From Notospermus geniculatus (lineage: Eukaryota; Nemertea; Pilidiophora; Heteronemertea; Lineidae), in the NCBI GenBank assembly GCA_002633025.1, contig NMRB01001148.1, positions 62,348 to 126,347 of the forward strand: a stretch of 64,000 nt of DNA. Direction: 5' to 3'. Within the stretch, counting starts at the first letter, position 1. Every line of letters begins with the position of its first letter. Positions 44,199-55,629 of the stretch are shown in pieces. The notes under the pieces were generated by a model that did not search any database, was not told the origin of the DNA, and worked only from the letters and a program-made list of their open reading frames with translations. Made by a program: the position numbers and the translations under genes.

Positions 44199-45467
44199 AC
44201 ATCATGGTTGACAGGTCAATTCAGACCCCTACCCCCACCCCACCCGCGCAAGAAAAAGTCATCCATTAGGGAGTTCCCCTCGCGTGCAGAACCCAAAATC
44301 AATATCAAGTGCATGATATCTGCAAAATATTGAGCACCATTGTGTTTAACAAATCTAACTATTGGTTTATAAAGCGGTGGAGCTAATCAGCGGTTTTGCC
44401 ACAGATTTAGGCGTAATGAAGAAATGGCCGTCGGCAAAACTGACTAATTGATGAATTGATGGAGCTAATTAATGGTCTCTGTGCCATTGATACCACGTTG
44501 AGTGATTATTTGAATGTAACACCCAAAGCGGTGTATCTAGTAGAAAATATTGAATCGACAGTTGAGCGCCAAATACGGTTTAGCTCAACAAACATTGGGT
44601 GGATTTAATGTACAGCAGGAGGAAACCGGAATACCCGGAAGAAATCTGCGCTGTCAAAGAGAATGGCACTCTCTATCACTTGAAAAGCAGGTCCGACCGG
44701 TGAACGAACCAGGAACCTCAGGGGTGACAGACACCGATGTTTCCAGTGCGCCACTCTGGCAGCAGTAAGTAGGAGCGGCCAGTTCATGTCATTGTTCAGA
44801 CAAGTATTTTCTACCGTGGCCCGTACGTTTGCGATTATTTTTTTAAATTACTTGATTTCAACCTTTTGTTATCGAATTACCGCCCTTCAGGTAGGCGCGT
44901 CACGCCATAATGGACAGTAGATCTACTAATATCAGCACAAGATGCCAAGCGTCCCCGTTCCACCGCGGAAAGACGCTCGGTCGCCATCCCTTCCCGGAGG
45001 CTGAATCATCCTCAAGCACCATTGAACCTATTACCGGCGTTTTCCGAGGTTAATCAGGCGGATAACGCGGCATGAGGCGGAGCGAGGCATGTCAGTCAAA
45101 CCACTTTGATTATGCGCAGTCAGGCGGGAATTTAGCGAATCCGTGCAAGGAGAGACACAAGTAGAACTGCGGTGGATTCCGGTAGAGCTGACGGATTTGT
45201 CATTTTATACCTGACGACGACCACAACAAACAGTGGCGCCCCTGACGGAAATTCTCGACAACATCTGGTCTTCTTTCACGTTTCAACTCAATTAAACATC
45301 ACAAGCGGTAATCTTGAATTGGCAGTAAGATAATGAGTGTCTCATATCCCTCAATCGACCGTTCATGCAGCGATGACTACAGATGGGCTTGTTCGCAGTG
45401 TGCATAAAGACACCACACAGATTAGTAGAAGAACGGCCTGTGACTTTGTAGGCCATCTCAAAGGCTA
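44199..45467. other. intergenic with one SINE; unique block 44880-45340
   Basis: A minus-strand S1 SINE occupies about 44555-44768 (tail gagcgccaaatacgg, head ctgccagagtggcgcactgg in reverse). The remainder, notably 44880-45340, is non-repetitive, fairly CpG-rich and non-coding. Confidence 0.5.
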
Positions 45468-45714
45468 TGAAAATTCGCTGGCAAATTTCAGTTTTTGAAC
45501 ATTAGGTCGAGAACCATGAAAATCGCTGGCAAATTTCAGTTTTTGAACATTGAGTCGAGAACCATGAAAATCGCTGGCAAATTTCAGTTTTTGAATATTG
45601 AATCGGGAACCATGAAAATCGCTGGCAAATTTCAGTTTTTGAATATTGAATCGGGAACCATGAAAATCGCTGGCAAATTTCAGTTTTTGAATATTGAGTC
45701 GAGAACCATGAGCT
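45468..45714. repeat. 48-bp minisatellite, five copies
   Basis: The unit gaaaatcgctggcaaatttc plus agtttttgaacattgagtcg recurs five times with few changes. As 48 is a multiple of three, frames stay open on both strands. I do not call a gene. Confidence 0.85.
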
Positions 45715-46399
45715 CAAACTTAGTTGATTTTTGGAACTTCAGACCATATAACCCTCAATTAATACAATGTAATCGGGCCCAGCTTTCATTACTGCGCATG
45801 CGTGGACGGACAGTTGCATTTCCAACGAAAAAAATCCGTTTTCAGCCAATCCCCTTGCCAATCAGTAAAAAATGATCAAGCGATTTTCACCAATTTATTT
45901 TATCTCTTAAACGCAGATCTAGACATCGTATTGGTGATTAATAAACGATTGAGAAAAAATTCTCCGATAAAAGCATGTAATTATCATGAAAGATGGCGTA
46001 TAACGTGGATTGTTTGTCTAATACAGCTGAATACAGCGCCTAATAGGTCTTAATTAGCTGGATCCACGACCTTTGTCAGTTGAGATGGAGGAGCGAGGAG
46101 AAAAACTTGCCAAAGGCGGAGAAAAGTTCTGCTGATGTTGCAGACGTCCTCTTTGTCGTTATCCCAGCCATTACACGGCTAGTGATCCGACCTTTTTAAG
46201 TGTTTTTTACTAAGATTTTACAGGCGAATTTCCTAATTTATACCGAGTCGCTCAATAAATTGTGAAACTGTCTTCGTTTTTATCTGTGCTTGGCTTGAAA
46301 TGGTTGTCTCAAGTTGCTGTTTGTGTTGTTGTTGCATGGAGGGAGACCGGTGGAACACAGAAAAAGTCCTCCCTGGAATCAAAGTCCGGGTGCAACTGC

Positions 46400-46625
46400 T
46401 TTGGTCTCGTTGGCTTGAACAAAAGACACTGCCCCAACAAAATTTGTTTTGGCCTCGGGGGCCGGGCGTAAACAAAAGAACAGGCCCCCACCGAACTTGT
46501 TTTGGTCTTGTTGGCGTAAACAAAAGCACAGGCCCCCACCGAACTTGTTTTGGTCNNNNNNNNNNCACTAGCCCCCACCAAAATTGTTTTGGTCTCTTTG
46601 GCTTAAACAAAAGAATTGAAGTTAT
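46400..46625. repeat. minisatellite with assembly gap
   Basis: Four or five units of gaacttgttttggtcttgtt ... acaaaagcacaggcccccac of about 50 bases. Ten N at 46556-46565 interrupt the array. Confidence 0.8.
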
Positions 46626-47540
46626 ACCAAGTGAGAAACTGAACTGAAGACACCCACTGCCGCTGATACTCTTTGCTCTCTCGAGAATTTAACAGACTCC
46701 TATTAAATTGATCGCTCCTTAATTGCCTCGACAATAGAATCAAATCACTTCTCTAATCCCATTAATTGAATCCCGCTTTGTGTAAGCTGAGCCAATAAAT
46801 AATAAAACCTCCCCGCGGCGGTGGAACGAAACGCCGTTCACCATGTTCTCAATCAAAACATCATTGATTGAGTTAATTCACTCATTTCAAGTGGATTAAA
46901 TCATTTGTAACTTCAATAAATTCATCAGCTGAACTTCGTTCGAGATTTCTGTATGAGTGGAGAAGAATTTTGTGCGGAATTCATGCGATTTGATACATGG
47001 TTTGAATCATTTGAAAACGATTTTTCCACAATTTTAACAGATTTTTACGGCATCTTTGCGTATTTCAATCTGGTTTGAAACAAAGCGAGTGATTTTAATT
47101 TCATCATACGGTACTTATGCCCGCGGAAAAACACGTTTTATACAAATCTTAGTAAGAATTTTATCCGCAACGAAAAATAGAGAGAGAAGTAATGGGATGA
47201 AATTGTAATTCGTTCAAAATAAAATCATTTGCAATTTGAGGTTTTAGTATTTAAAGCGAATCAAAAGCGGGTTTTGTTTACATTTGGATGGTGTTTGTAA
47301 ACAGAAAAACCAACCAATCAGAATGCACGAAAAATTCTTTTCTTAACATTCTGGAGAAGTTTGTTTACATTTTACCCGAAAATTCGTCCCCTTTCAAATT
47401 CTATTTCTAAATTAATTTTTTTCGCTTTTGATTCGCTTTAATAGGAAAATGAATTTCGATCGTGTTAAAACTGTCGTGACTGCTGTATAAATATTTCCTT
47501 TTCTTTTTTCCAATTTCTGTATTAATTAATAGAAAAATAT
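46626..47540. other. unique ATTA-rich non-coding block
   Basis: Non-repetitive DNA with many taatt/aattaa/attga words, for example at 46690-46930. No exon is seen. It lies on the 3' side of the minus-strand transcription-factor exon. Confidence 0.4.
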
Positions 47541-47665
47541 TGGCTGGTATTCATAAAAGTTAGCAAATGCTTTTACTTAAGATTTGCACAGCAATGTCCA
47601 ATGTAGGCAAAATGTACTACAAAACCTGAAGTAAAAGCATTTGCTAGCTTTATGAATATCAGCCA
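47541..47665. repeat. fold-back element, ggctggtattcataaaag family, copy 2
   Basis: tggctggtattcataaaag / ctttatgaatatcagcca ends, with the loop atttgcacagcaatgtccaa shared with 38008-38133. Confidence 0.85.
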
Positions 47666-48268
47666 TTATCCCCCGACTAAACGAGAAACAAATTACGATT
47701 TATTAGATTGTAATAAAACTATATACATTACACGAAAGCAAGGAAGAAGCCAAAAGTGGGATTTGACCAATCTTTAGCCACCACCCACACCAAAAGCCCC
47801 ACGTAGGCAAGTCTGGAAGGTGGTCACAGGGACCACAATCGCGGATGCCAGTTCTTAACTACATTGCTAGATAGATTGGACACGAGGTAAACAGTAGGGG
47901 GGCCGTCATACACCTACAGTGACGTATAGCCCCTGACCAGAGAGAACAGTGCAAGCCCCCCCCCCCCCAAAAAAAAATATGTAGGGCCTAGGTACCCTAA
48001 CTAACCTAGCTATTCAACACTTGGGGGAGAAGAGCGAGAGACTGAACCGCCATTTACATAGACAACCTGACCCAAGACAGCTAGCCAGAGAGGACAGTGT
48101 GGGACCACTCAACCCCTAAAAATAGGTACACTAGCGAAGAAGAGGTAGGCTGGACCAATATACTCAGCGACGTACAAAACCTGACCCGAGACGATTTGCC
48201 AGAACAGCGCAGGACCACTATCAACTCTCGTCTTAAGAAAAGAGGAATAAGAAAAGTTATGAACTCAC

Positions 48269-48743
48269 CACTGAGACCGAAAAACTGTTGTCTGTTTAGC
48301 AGGCTTGGGTGATACATCCACGCCGCGGCGTTAAAGTCACTATAGGGGGACATCTGGGTCGGTAGGGTAAGGTTTGACAGCCCAGGGGCTGGCATCCCCG
48401 AAGGTAGGGAGGGGTATATGGACTGTGTGGGGAGCACAAATGTACCAGATTGAGGTGTTGTGTCCGTTGGGCCTTGGGGAGCCCGCATTGGTGTGAAGGC
48501 ACTGAATCGAGTGGATTTCTCCGTGTCAGAGTCCGGTGGGGTAGGCGACCTCGGTGGATGGTCCCTGATTTCGCTTTTTGTGTCTCTGTTTTGAACTTTG
48601 TCAGGCCGAAGCAGATCGTCGATCGAGAGGAATTTTGACGTGACGTCATGCCGTGATGTGACGTCATTTCGCTGGTTTTGATCGGGAGAATTGACTCTTG
48701 GTAAGGCTTTTTCCATTGAGTGAATTTCGTTGGCAGTTTCCAT
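48269..48743 (-). CDS. first coding exon of a putative eh1-motif transcription factor
   Basis: The minus-strand ATG at 48743 opens 158 codons ending at a strong donor (CAGTG|GTGAGT) in phase 1. The product is polar and proline-rich. Residues 38-45 read FLSIDDLL, like the eh1 peptide (F-x-I-x-x-L/I-L) that recruits Groucho/TLE co-repressors in many homeobox and forkhead proteins. A hydrophobic, tryptophan-containing stretch just before the donor (AWMYHPSLLNRQQFFGLS) resembles the segment ahead of the homeodomain in some ANTP/NK-class factors. The DNA-binding exon was not found further left, so it may lie outside the window. The frame also continues past the donor to 48081, but that part reads like intron. 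The exact family is unknown. Confidence 0.65.
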
Positions 48744-50229
48744 AGTCAATTCAAATAGATTTGTTAAGTTCCTGAGGGAGGTAATGATCCTATGAAGGAA
48801 TGCTCAGAGTATCACTTTGTGCTTAAAATCACTGGTTAAAAGTTCTTCATCCAATCTCCAAAGTTTGTCAGTAATGATTGTATTTCTTGGTAAGAATTTG
48901 TTGTCACGCAAAAAATGAAAGAGTCGCTGAAATCATGTCCATTCAACTGTGCGAAAATTTACATAATTTGCGGAAAGGTGCGTTGTGGTCCGATCATCAT
49001 CAGAGAGTGTCTTAGGTATGAGTGTCATTTATCATAAAAGTCAATCACGGAAATCAATTATCAATATCTCAAAGTATTTTTCGAATTAACATCCTTAATA
49101 ACGTATTCACATCAGTAGGCGTTCACAGCATCATTCCTGGATTTCCCGAGTATGATTTCAGTAAATGTCCTGGCAAGAATTTTGTCCACATCCTTCGAAA
49201 ATATCAAAGAACGCTAAGCAATTGTTCAGCAATCACAGTCCTTTCCAATGAACTTCTTTACAAATCTTTTAAAAGCATCATTGACAGCCATTTCGTTTCG
49301 ATCAACTGACGTGCTCCGTTGAAAAATGACACGGCGGTGACTTGACCGTCATATGGTCACTCTACAGTCCAAGTCCACTTACGAAGACAATGATCACTGA
49401 CAGCACTTCATCAATTAGCAGTCAATTTAGCCATCAGTCTCAGCAACCCTTGGTTGAAAACTGGGCCCTTTGAATGACGTCTTTCTTTTAAATGTCCCTT
49501 CCTCTGCAGGTATCTATCTGCCACCTGCAACTTTCCCGCCTAATTAATATGTCATTAGCAGTGAGGCAATCTCCAATACCAGCATTATTGATCATTTATT
49601 ATGGCGGAGCTCATTTTCGCAGAGTGTCTTTAAACAGTCTCCGAACCCATGACTAAAATACGCTCCACAGCGGCAGCTGGGACCTTAGTTTGGAGAGTAG
49701 GGGAGAAACTCTCCGAAACTTAGTCCTTTATATACACAATTTACGTTGCGTCGGAGAATATTAGATGCAGGCTACATTCATAATACATGCGAGATGGGCG
49801 TCGCCATCGTTTGAGACTGATGTTACGGAATATCGAGGAATCTCCAGCACGCCTTCTCCGAGAGTAGATTCGGTGTAACTCGCGATTGGAGAGTGGGACA
49901 CCTGTCCAATCAGATTTGTCCGTCTTCATATCGATTTCTCGTCACATTTGTCTTTATTTCGTGGCAATACTTTCAAGAGAGGATAATATGACGCGATAAA
50001 ACGGTAAAGTTGAATAAAAGGAAGAATTGGTTGCCAATTTTCCGATTGTCATTTTCGTTATGCGTTTAAAAAGAATGGGATTTTGTTAACGCTCTGGAGG
50101 CAGACGATAGCCTCGTATGAGGGACTAGAAGCAGACGAACAGATGGACGTAGATTTCTGATGTATTGAAGAGAAATGGCAAAATAAGAGGGCATTGTTTA
50201 CATATGAATTTTTGATTATATTGAATCAG
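48744..50229. other. upstream region of the transcription-factor exon, unique non-coding
   Basis: Non-repetitive sequence without supported exons. It probably holds the 5' UTR and promoter of the minus-strand gene. I could not place a transcription start. Confidence 0.4.
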
Positions 50230-50460
50230 GAGCTGAACGCAAAATATGGTATTACTACATGTAGCCCTTTTGGCAATATTTGGAAAATTTAATGTGCAGC
50301 CATGCGGGAGGAAACCGGACTCCCAGAGAAAACCTGCGCACTCAAACAGAGTTGCCCTCTCTATGCCATGAAAAGCTGATACGACAGGGGTCGAATCTGC
50401 AACCTCTGAGGTGATGGGCGCGGACGTTACTGCTGCGGCCCCACTCTGACAGAGGGTATT
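50230..50460 (-). repeat. SINE family S1 copy, near full length
   Basis: Minus strand: ctgtcagagtggggccgcag, ctcagaggttgcagattc, catggcatagagagggcaac, then tctgggagtccggtttcctc and tail text related to 44.55 kb. Confidence 0.75.
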
Positions 50461-50744
50461 GGTTGTTCGAGTTCATCAAAATGTGAAATCCACTCGGTAC
50501 ACGTCGGCACCGTAAGTTGCATAGGACGAATTTGTACCGAGTGACGAACGGAACCTCCCAGTTGCACGCGACCATTAGTTACGTAAATGGTTAAAAACAG
50601 AGGTCAAAGTTGTAACAACACAAACCTATAGAATCATTGGCAAATACTTTATTTGATTCTTTTCTAACTTGTTTCCCAAGTCGAGTACCCTACCGGGTAA
50701 CAACAGTATGGAGACCAAGGAGCTGTCAGTGAGTGAGGTGACCA

Positions 50745-50898
50745 AGGTGACCAATAGGTGTCACTACGGCCCAATTCAATGCATATAGCAAACCCATTCA
50801 TTCTTGTTCGAGCACCAATCACGTGCATTTTCCTGTGTATTGGTCCGCTAGAACTTTGCTGCCATCTATTGGCAATACGCGCGGCTGACTGCTCCTAT
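50745..50898. repeat. dispersed repeat, inverted relative to 63237-63385
   Basis: gtgtcactacggcccaattc, aatgcatatagc, attggtccgctagaac and gccatctattggcaatac all recur in reverse complement inside gene D. Confidence 0.75.
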
Positions 50899-51689
50899 TG
50901 TATTACAATGGAAAGCGCTGCGTAGAAGTCGCACTTTATCAACCTCGGTTGATTACATTTATCGTAAAAATCGCCTCAAATCAACATTCACCAGTTGAAA
51001 CACCTCAACCTGGGAACGAGGTTGTACGCCGCACGTAGCCATATTGTTTGTTTACACCAAACAATCACATCGTCCTGAATCTTTTAGAAACAATACACCA
51101 ATAAAATATTTACCGTGGACTCCACGGGCAACTCGTTCTTACTCCTGCCTCTTACTAAAATCAATCCATTTCACAAATCAAACATGGCCACCCGACCACG
51201 TGGCATGTTCCCAGTATTATTACACAAAATGGCGGATAAACCGGCAATTAACACACAGAAGTGGCCAGTTTACATTTGTCCTCAACCGAGGAGAAAGTAG
51301 TTAAATGTTTTAGAACACTCTTGACGATGTCTAAGATTTGTCGATGTGAGTTTACCGCGGCCTAGATGATGTTTACACGAGTGATTACTTTAATTGATGG
51401 ATCTTGCTCGCGGCGGATTACGGATGTATCCTTCCGCTTGGTGACCTGATGGATGGATACACGACAAGGGGAAAAAAGTTCGCAGAGTATTTCGTTGGAC
51501 GTGGTACCTAACTTCGACCACCTCGTTATGGTTTTTTCTCTCGTGGTTTGCCACGTAAGGTCTGGGTCCACGTGAGCGTTTGACGCCGCTATTTTTACGG
51601 TTTTCACATGGGGATGATTACCATACACCTGAAAATGTCCTTTTCCCGGTGGAAATCGTAAAACACGTGGCGTGAAACGTTCATGTGGG

Positions 51690-53200
51690 CCAGACCTTTA
51701 GCCGGTGTGACACCTGCCAGTGTTTCCATATGTCAGTGTTTCCCCTTATTGTTTGGGAAACGCTGGCAGATAAGGCAAAGTGGGGTAATAGTAGCCCCCT
51801 TTTCACCTATTTTGTAAACTGCACAGGTTATTTCTTGAGGGACACCAAAAAATCTGCCCAAATCTTGTTGTGGCACTTCTTCTGACGGCATCACTTGAAA
51901 TTCATGGCACAGCAACCCATAATATGCATCTGAGATCCATTTCAAAAGTAGGAGTCAGGGGCTACTATTACCCCGTAGGTATGGGGTAATAGTAGCCCCT
52001 GGACAAAAATGTTCACATGTTCAATTTCTTTTCATAAAAGCTTTTTTCTATCGCAACATGACCTTGTTAGTGATAATATTGTTTTACATGTAGGTCTGTA
52101 TCACAAAAAAAAACAATCTGACATTTATTTTAAAGAAGATTACCTTTATTTAAGGAACAAACCTATTTGAAGATATGAGGCAGAATCATTTGACTAGTCT
52201 GACCTGCAGTAAACACAAAGCTTGGCACCTTCTTCGAATTATGCTATTCAAGTAGCTGTCAAACTGTTCCGAAGTTATTTTGCAGTAAAAAAACACTTGT
52301 TTTTTGTTTTTAAAAAAGAGCTGTTTCAATCACGTTCGGCATCCTCACGGTGCTTTACGTATGTGAGTAGCTTGCCATTTTAGAAAATTAACTCCCCAAT
52401 TTCAAAAATCCTCACAGAATTTAATCAATAGCTGAAATAAACAAGCACCGGTCACTTCTTTCCCATGATATTTTGTTTTGTACATTCCTGTTTGTATCTG
52501 ATACTGTAAACTATTGTGTTTTAACTTGAAATAAGCAGTGAAAGGGTTAAAATGCATCAAAAACACGAAATTAGGATTGGGATAAAGGCTAAAATGAAGA
52601 TATTTCACATTCCCTTCCTCTCAGTAAAGATATAGCGAGTAAAGCTAGGGGCTACTATTACCCCCAACCAAGGGGCTACTATTACCCCAGATGCACCCTC
52701 TACGGAAAAATGTTACTAATTTTTTTTCAATGAATAGTTGAAACAAATACTTCCTACAGGTGATTCTACACGTGATGCCTGTTCACTCAACCAACTCTCA
52801 AACATTGGCTTCAGAAAATACTGTTATAAAACCTAATATGTAAAAAGTTTGAACCACTCTTATTTTTGTACAGTTGTTGACTTGAGTACTTCAAATGGTC
52901 ATTACTCTTAGACAATAGGTGATATAATCATTAACTCTGTTAGTTATGGTAACTAGAGATACAATATAATCCATGCATGTATTGGTTGTTGAATTGATTC
53001 ATTCATTTCTGGAATATCAATCAAAAACCAGGCTAGGGGCTACTATTACCCCGGGGCTACTATTACCCCACTTTGCCTTACATCGACACGTTTTCTCTGT
53101 GTCCCTTATTGTCAAGTCACAGATTTTTCCGTCAGACAGTTGTAGGGGAACACTCACATATGGGGAACATTTAAAAACGTTACACCGGCAAAGTTAAGCT
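51690..53200. repeat. cagtgtttcc / gttacaccg repeat split by a transposon
   Basis: The left half (51700-51772: ggtgtgacacctgccagtgt, cgctggcagata) and right half (53079-53195: cgacacgttttctctgtg, attgtcaagtcacag, aaaacgttacaccgg) together match the uninterrupted copy at 54745-54925. Confidence 0.8.
51773..53078. mobile_element. 1.3 kb non-autonomous DNA transposon, TA target duplication
   Basis: The ends AGGCAAAGTGGGGTAATAG and complement are flanked by TA at 51771-51772 and 53079-53080. The paralogous empty site at 54801-54815 (ctggcagatagatggacacg) shows the junction before insertion. The word ggggctactattacccc also recurs inside (51960-52000, 52645-52690). One terminal frame (51733-51945, minus) has no recognisable domain, so no transposase is called. 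TA duplication fits the Tc1/mariner group. Confidence 0.85.
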
Positions 53201-53666
53201 GATTTTGTCCGATTCAGGTCCGTACAAAATAGATCAAATGGACTTTTACGTTGTCGTATCCGGAAAACTAGGGGCAAACGGACTGAATCCGATGAACCCC
53301 ACTTTAAAACGTGGAAACGAAATTCATTTCTGTTGAAACGACTGATCACGTGTTTCTCTGACTCAGGACATTCCACCAATCGATTTGTAAGATCGTAATG
53401 AATCTTTTCGTTAACTATTTACCAAGAGGTGAAGAGGCGGGACAAACGAACCAGTAATAGTGTCACTGTTGACAGAGTCGTTTCAAAACACTGAACACCA
53501 ATCTTCGCAACGTTAAACGTTTTGAAGCAATTTCCTTACGTACATGACGAGGGAGATTTCTTTCAATTTGACTATAGGAAAGGTGGTGAAGACATAAAAC
53601 GGAATGGACAGGGATGAGATGCTTTGATACTGTTCTTCATGAGAGGCCTGTATGAACAACTTTTTA

Positions 53667-53909
53667 GGGCCGATTTAATAGACGTTTGCTAAGCTAACCA
53701 TTGGTTCCACCAAAAATAGATAGGCATGCGAAAAGTGTACAACTAAATTTTCACCAAAAAGCCCTGTTTGGATGGATACTAGCGCTATACATGTACAGAG
53801 CTTAGAAAACGTGGCTTTTTGGTGAAAAATTTAGTTGTACATTTTTCGCACGGCTATCTATTTTTGGTGGAACCATGGTTAGCTTAGCAAACGTCTATTA
53901 AATCGGCCC
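53667..53909. mobile_element. fold-back MITE with TTA target duplication
   Basis: The ends GGGCCGATTTAATAGACG and exact complement are flanked by TTA at 53664-53666 and 53910-53912. The arms exceed 100 bases and include ggttccaccaaaaatagat. Harbinger-like by its target duplication. Confidence 0.8.
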
Positions 53910-53912
53910 TTA

Positions 53913-54610
53913 GTCAATTTACCATTTTGTTCTTGAGTCCCAGTACAGTACAAACTTCACTCAAACTCAATCAATTAGGCCTACCAATTTTGAATTTCTT
54001 CTCCAAAACTGATCCCAAACTGATTACCAAAATAATAATAATTGGATTGAAATGGAAGTTCTTTGAATCAATCCACTTGGTGAAGGCACTCAAATCCATT
54101 TGTTCAACTTATTCTGTTCTTGAGACCAGTACCAACCAAAAATAATTAAGAGTTTTCCTAAAACTCGATCAATTACCCGTTTTGAATTTCTAACTTTCAA
54201 AAAAAATTACCAAAAATAATAATTGGATTCAAATGGAGTTTCTTCAATCCATTTGGTGGAGAAACTCAATTTCATTTTTTAGCTCATTTCTATCGACACA
54301 ACCAAAGATTCCACCATCAGACAACGCTGCTTTAAAAGAAACCCCCGGAGCCGCTGTCAGAGTACCTAAAATTCACATTATCTTAGGCAATTAGGCGAGG
54401 TAAGCGAATAACGACATGTTAGATCAATTAAGAGCCGAGGATATCGTCTGCTAAGCCTGCGTTACATCTCCTCAAGGGGCTCTTATTGACCTGTTCATTA
54501 CACCGAGCGAGGCACCTGTTCAGAGTACACAGCTCCCAGCGACTATAACCCGTCACAAACTCGTCATACGGCGGGGTTTGTCGATTTGATGTGACTCGCT
54601 CGCCTCCTTT
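53913..54610. other. unique non-coding block, possible conserved element
   Basis: 53930-54290 is an AT-rich imperfect duplication (gttcttgag, accagtacca, gatcaatta, ttgaatttct words). 54300-54600 is non-repetitive with caattaagagc, ttaggcaattaggc and related words, and no exon. Confidence 0.35.
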
Positions 54611-54614
54611 GGTC

Positions 54615-54740
54615 TGTCAGAGTGGCGAAGCACCACATCCGTGCCTCTCACCTCTGTCGTTCCAGGTTTGATCGGGACTCTCTATGACCGCTGGATTTCT
54701 CCGGGCACTCCGGTTTCCTCCTGCTTGTCTTAGAGCTAAT
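54615..54740 (+). repeat. SINE family S1 copy
   Basis: gtcagagtggcgaagcacca, gcctctcacctctgtcg, then gggactctctatgac and gggcactccggtttcctcct. It runs directly into the next repeat. Confidence 0.75.
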
Positions 54741-54744
54741 ATAG

Positions 54745-54925
54745 CAGATGTAACATCTGTCAGTGTTTCCGTATGTCAGTGTTTCTCCATATTGTTTGGG
54801 ACATGCTGGCAGATAGATGGACACGTTTCTCTGTGTATCCCCTATTGTCAAGTCCCAGCTTATTTCGTCAGACAACAATAGGGAACACTCAGTTGGGTAA
54901 CATTCAGAAACGTTACACCGGGATG
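54745..54925. repeat. uninterrupted cagtgtttcc / gttacaccg repeat (empty site)
   Basis: Continuous version of 51690-53200: gtaacatctgtcagtgtttc, ggcagatagatggacacg, ctattgtcaagtccc, gaaacgttacaccgg. Confidence 0.8.
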
Positions 54926-55259
54926 GAACCTCAGAGGTGACACTCCAGCTTCTTACGTCATTTACTACCAGATACTCAGCTATCCGTTTACTCAGATAGA
55001 TCATCAGGCACAGCCTTAGTTCCACCTATCCCAAATTGGTGTTTTTTTGAGACCCGGGTCTTCCCCGGGCTTGAAAAAAACCCGCCACGCGCTTACACCT
55101 ATTTTCAGTACATTTCATTAGTTACTAAACTAATGACGGCGAGCCCGCCAAGTCTAATAACCCCGGTGTTTTCAAACACAGGTCTATTGGACACGGCAAA
55201 AAATAGGTGTACGCGCAAGAAACCCGGGGTTTTGGAGGGTTTGGGATAGGTGGAAATAC

Positions 55260-55620
55260 AGCTTTCGTCTTTGACAGATCTGTATCATGCAACCGTCGAC
55301 TGATTTCGTAACCGCCTATAATGCGCCGGCTCTTCCATATCTCGGCTCAATATAAACACATTTACTTAATTAGGCGCATCCCTCGCGTCATGTGTTCCTC
55401 AGCGCCGGATAATGCCCCTAATGCCACTCTACAACTGTAAAAACTATTAGAAATTGGAAATCATTGTCTTGGCAATGTTCAAACATCTTAAAGCAACTTA
55501 GACCGGTTCTATTATTATGTCAGGTGTAAGACAGACGCTGACTCGCTTAATTGAAAATCAAAATACTGATTTAGTGGGGTTGTTCGCGGTGAGGGGGTGT
55601 GGCAATGGTGATTTGATCTC
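55260..55620. other. unique non-coding block
   Basis: Non-repetitive DNA with tacttaattaggcgcatc and related words. No exon is supported. Confidence 0.35.
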
Positions 55621-55629
55621 ATACATTAC

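Noticed and set aside
48081-48268. Extension of the transcription-factor frame beyond its donor
   Set aside because: A strong CAGTG|GTGAGT donor ends the exon at 48269, and the text after it is low-complexity hydrophobic translation of an intron.
51733-51945. Minus-strand 70-codon frame at the end of the 1.3 kb transposon
   Set aside because: The composition looks protein-like, but there is no domain, and the frame crosses the terminal repeat into host repeat DNA.
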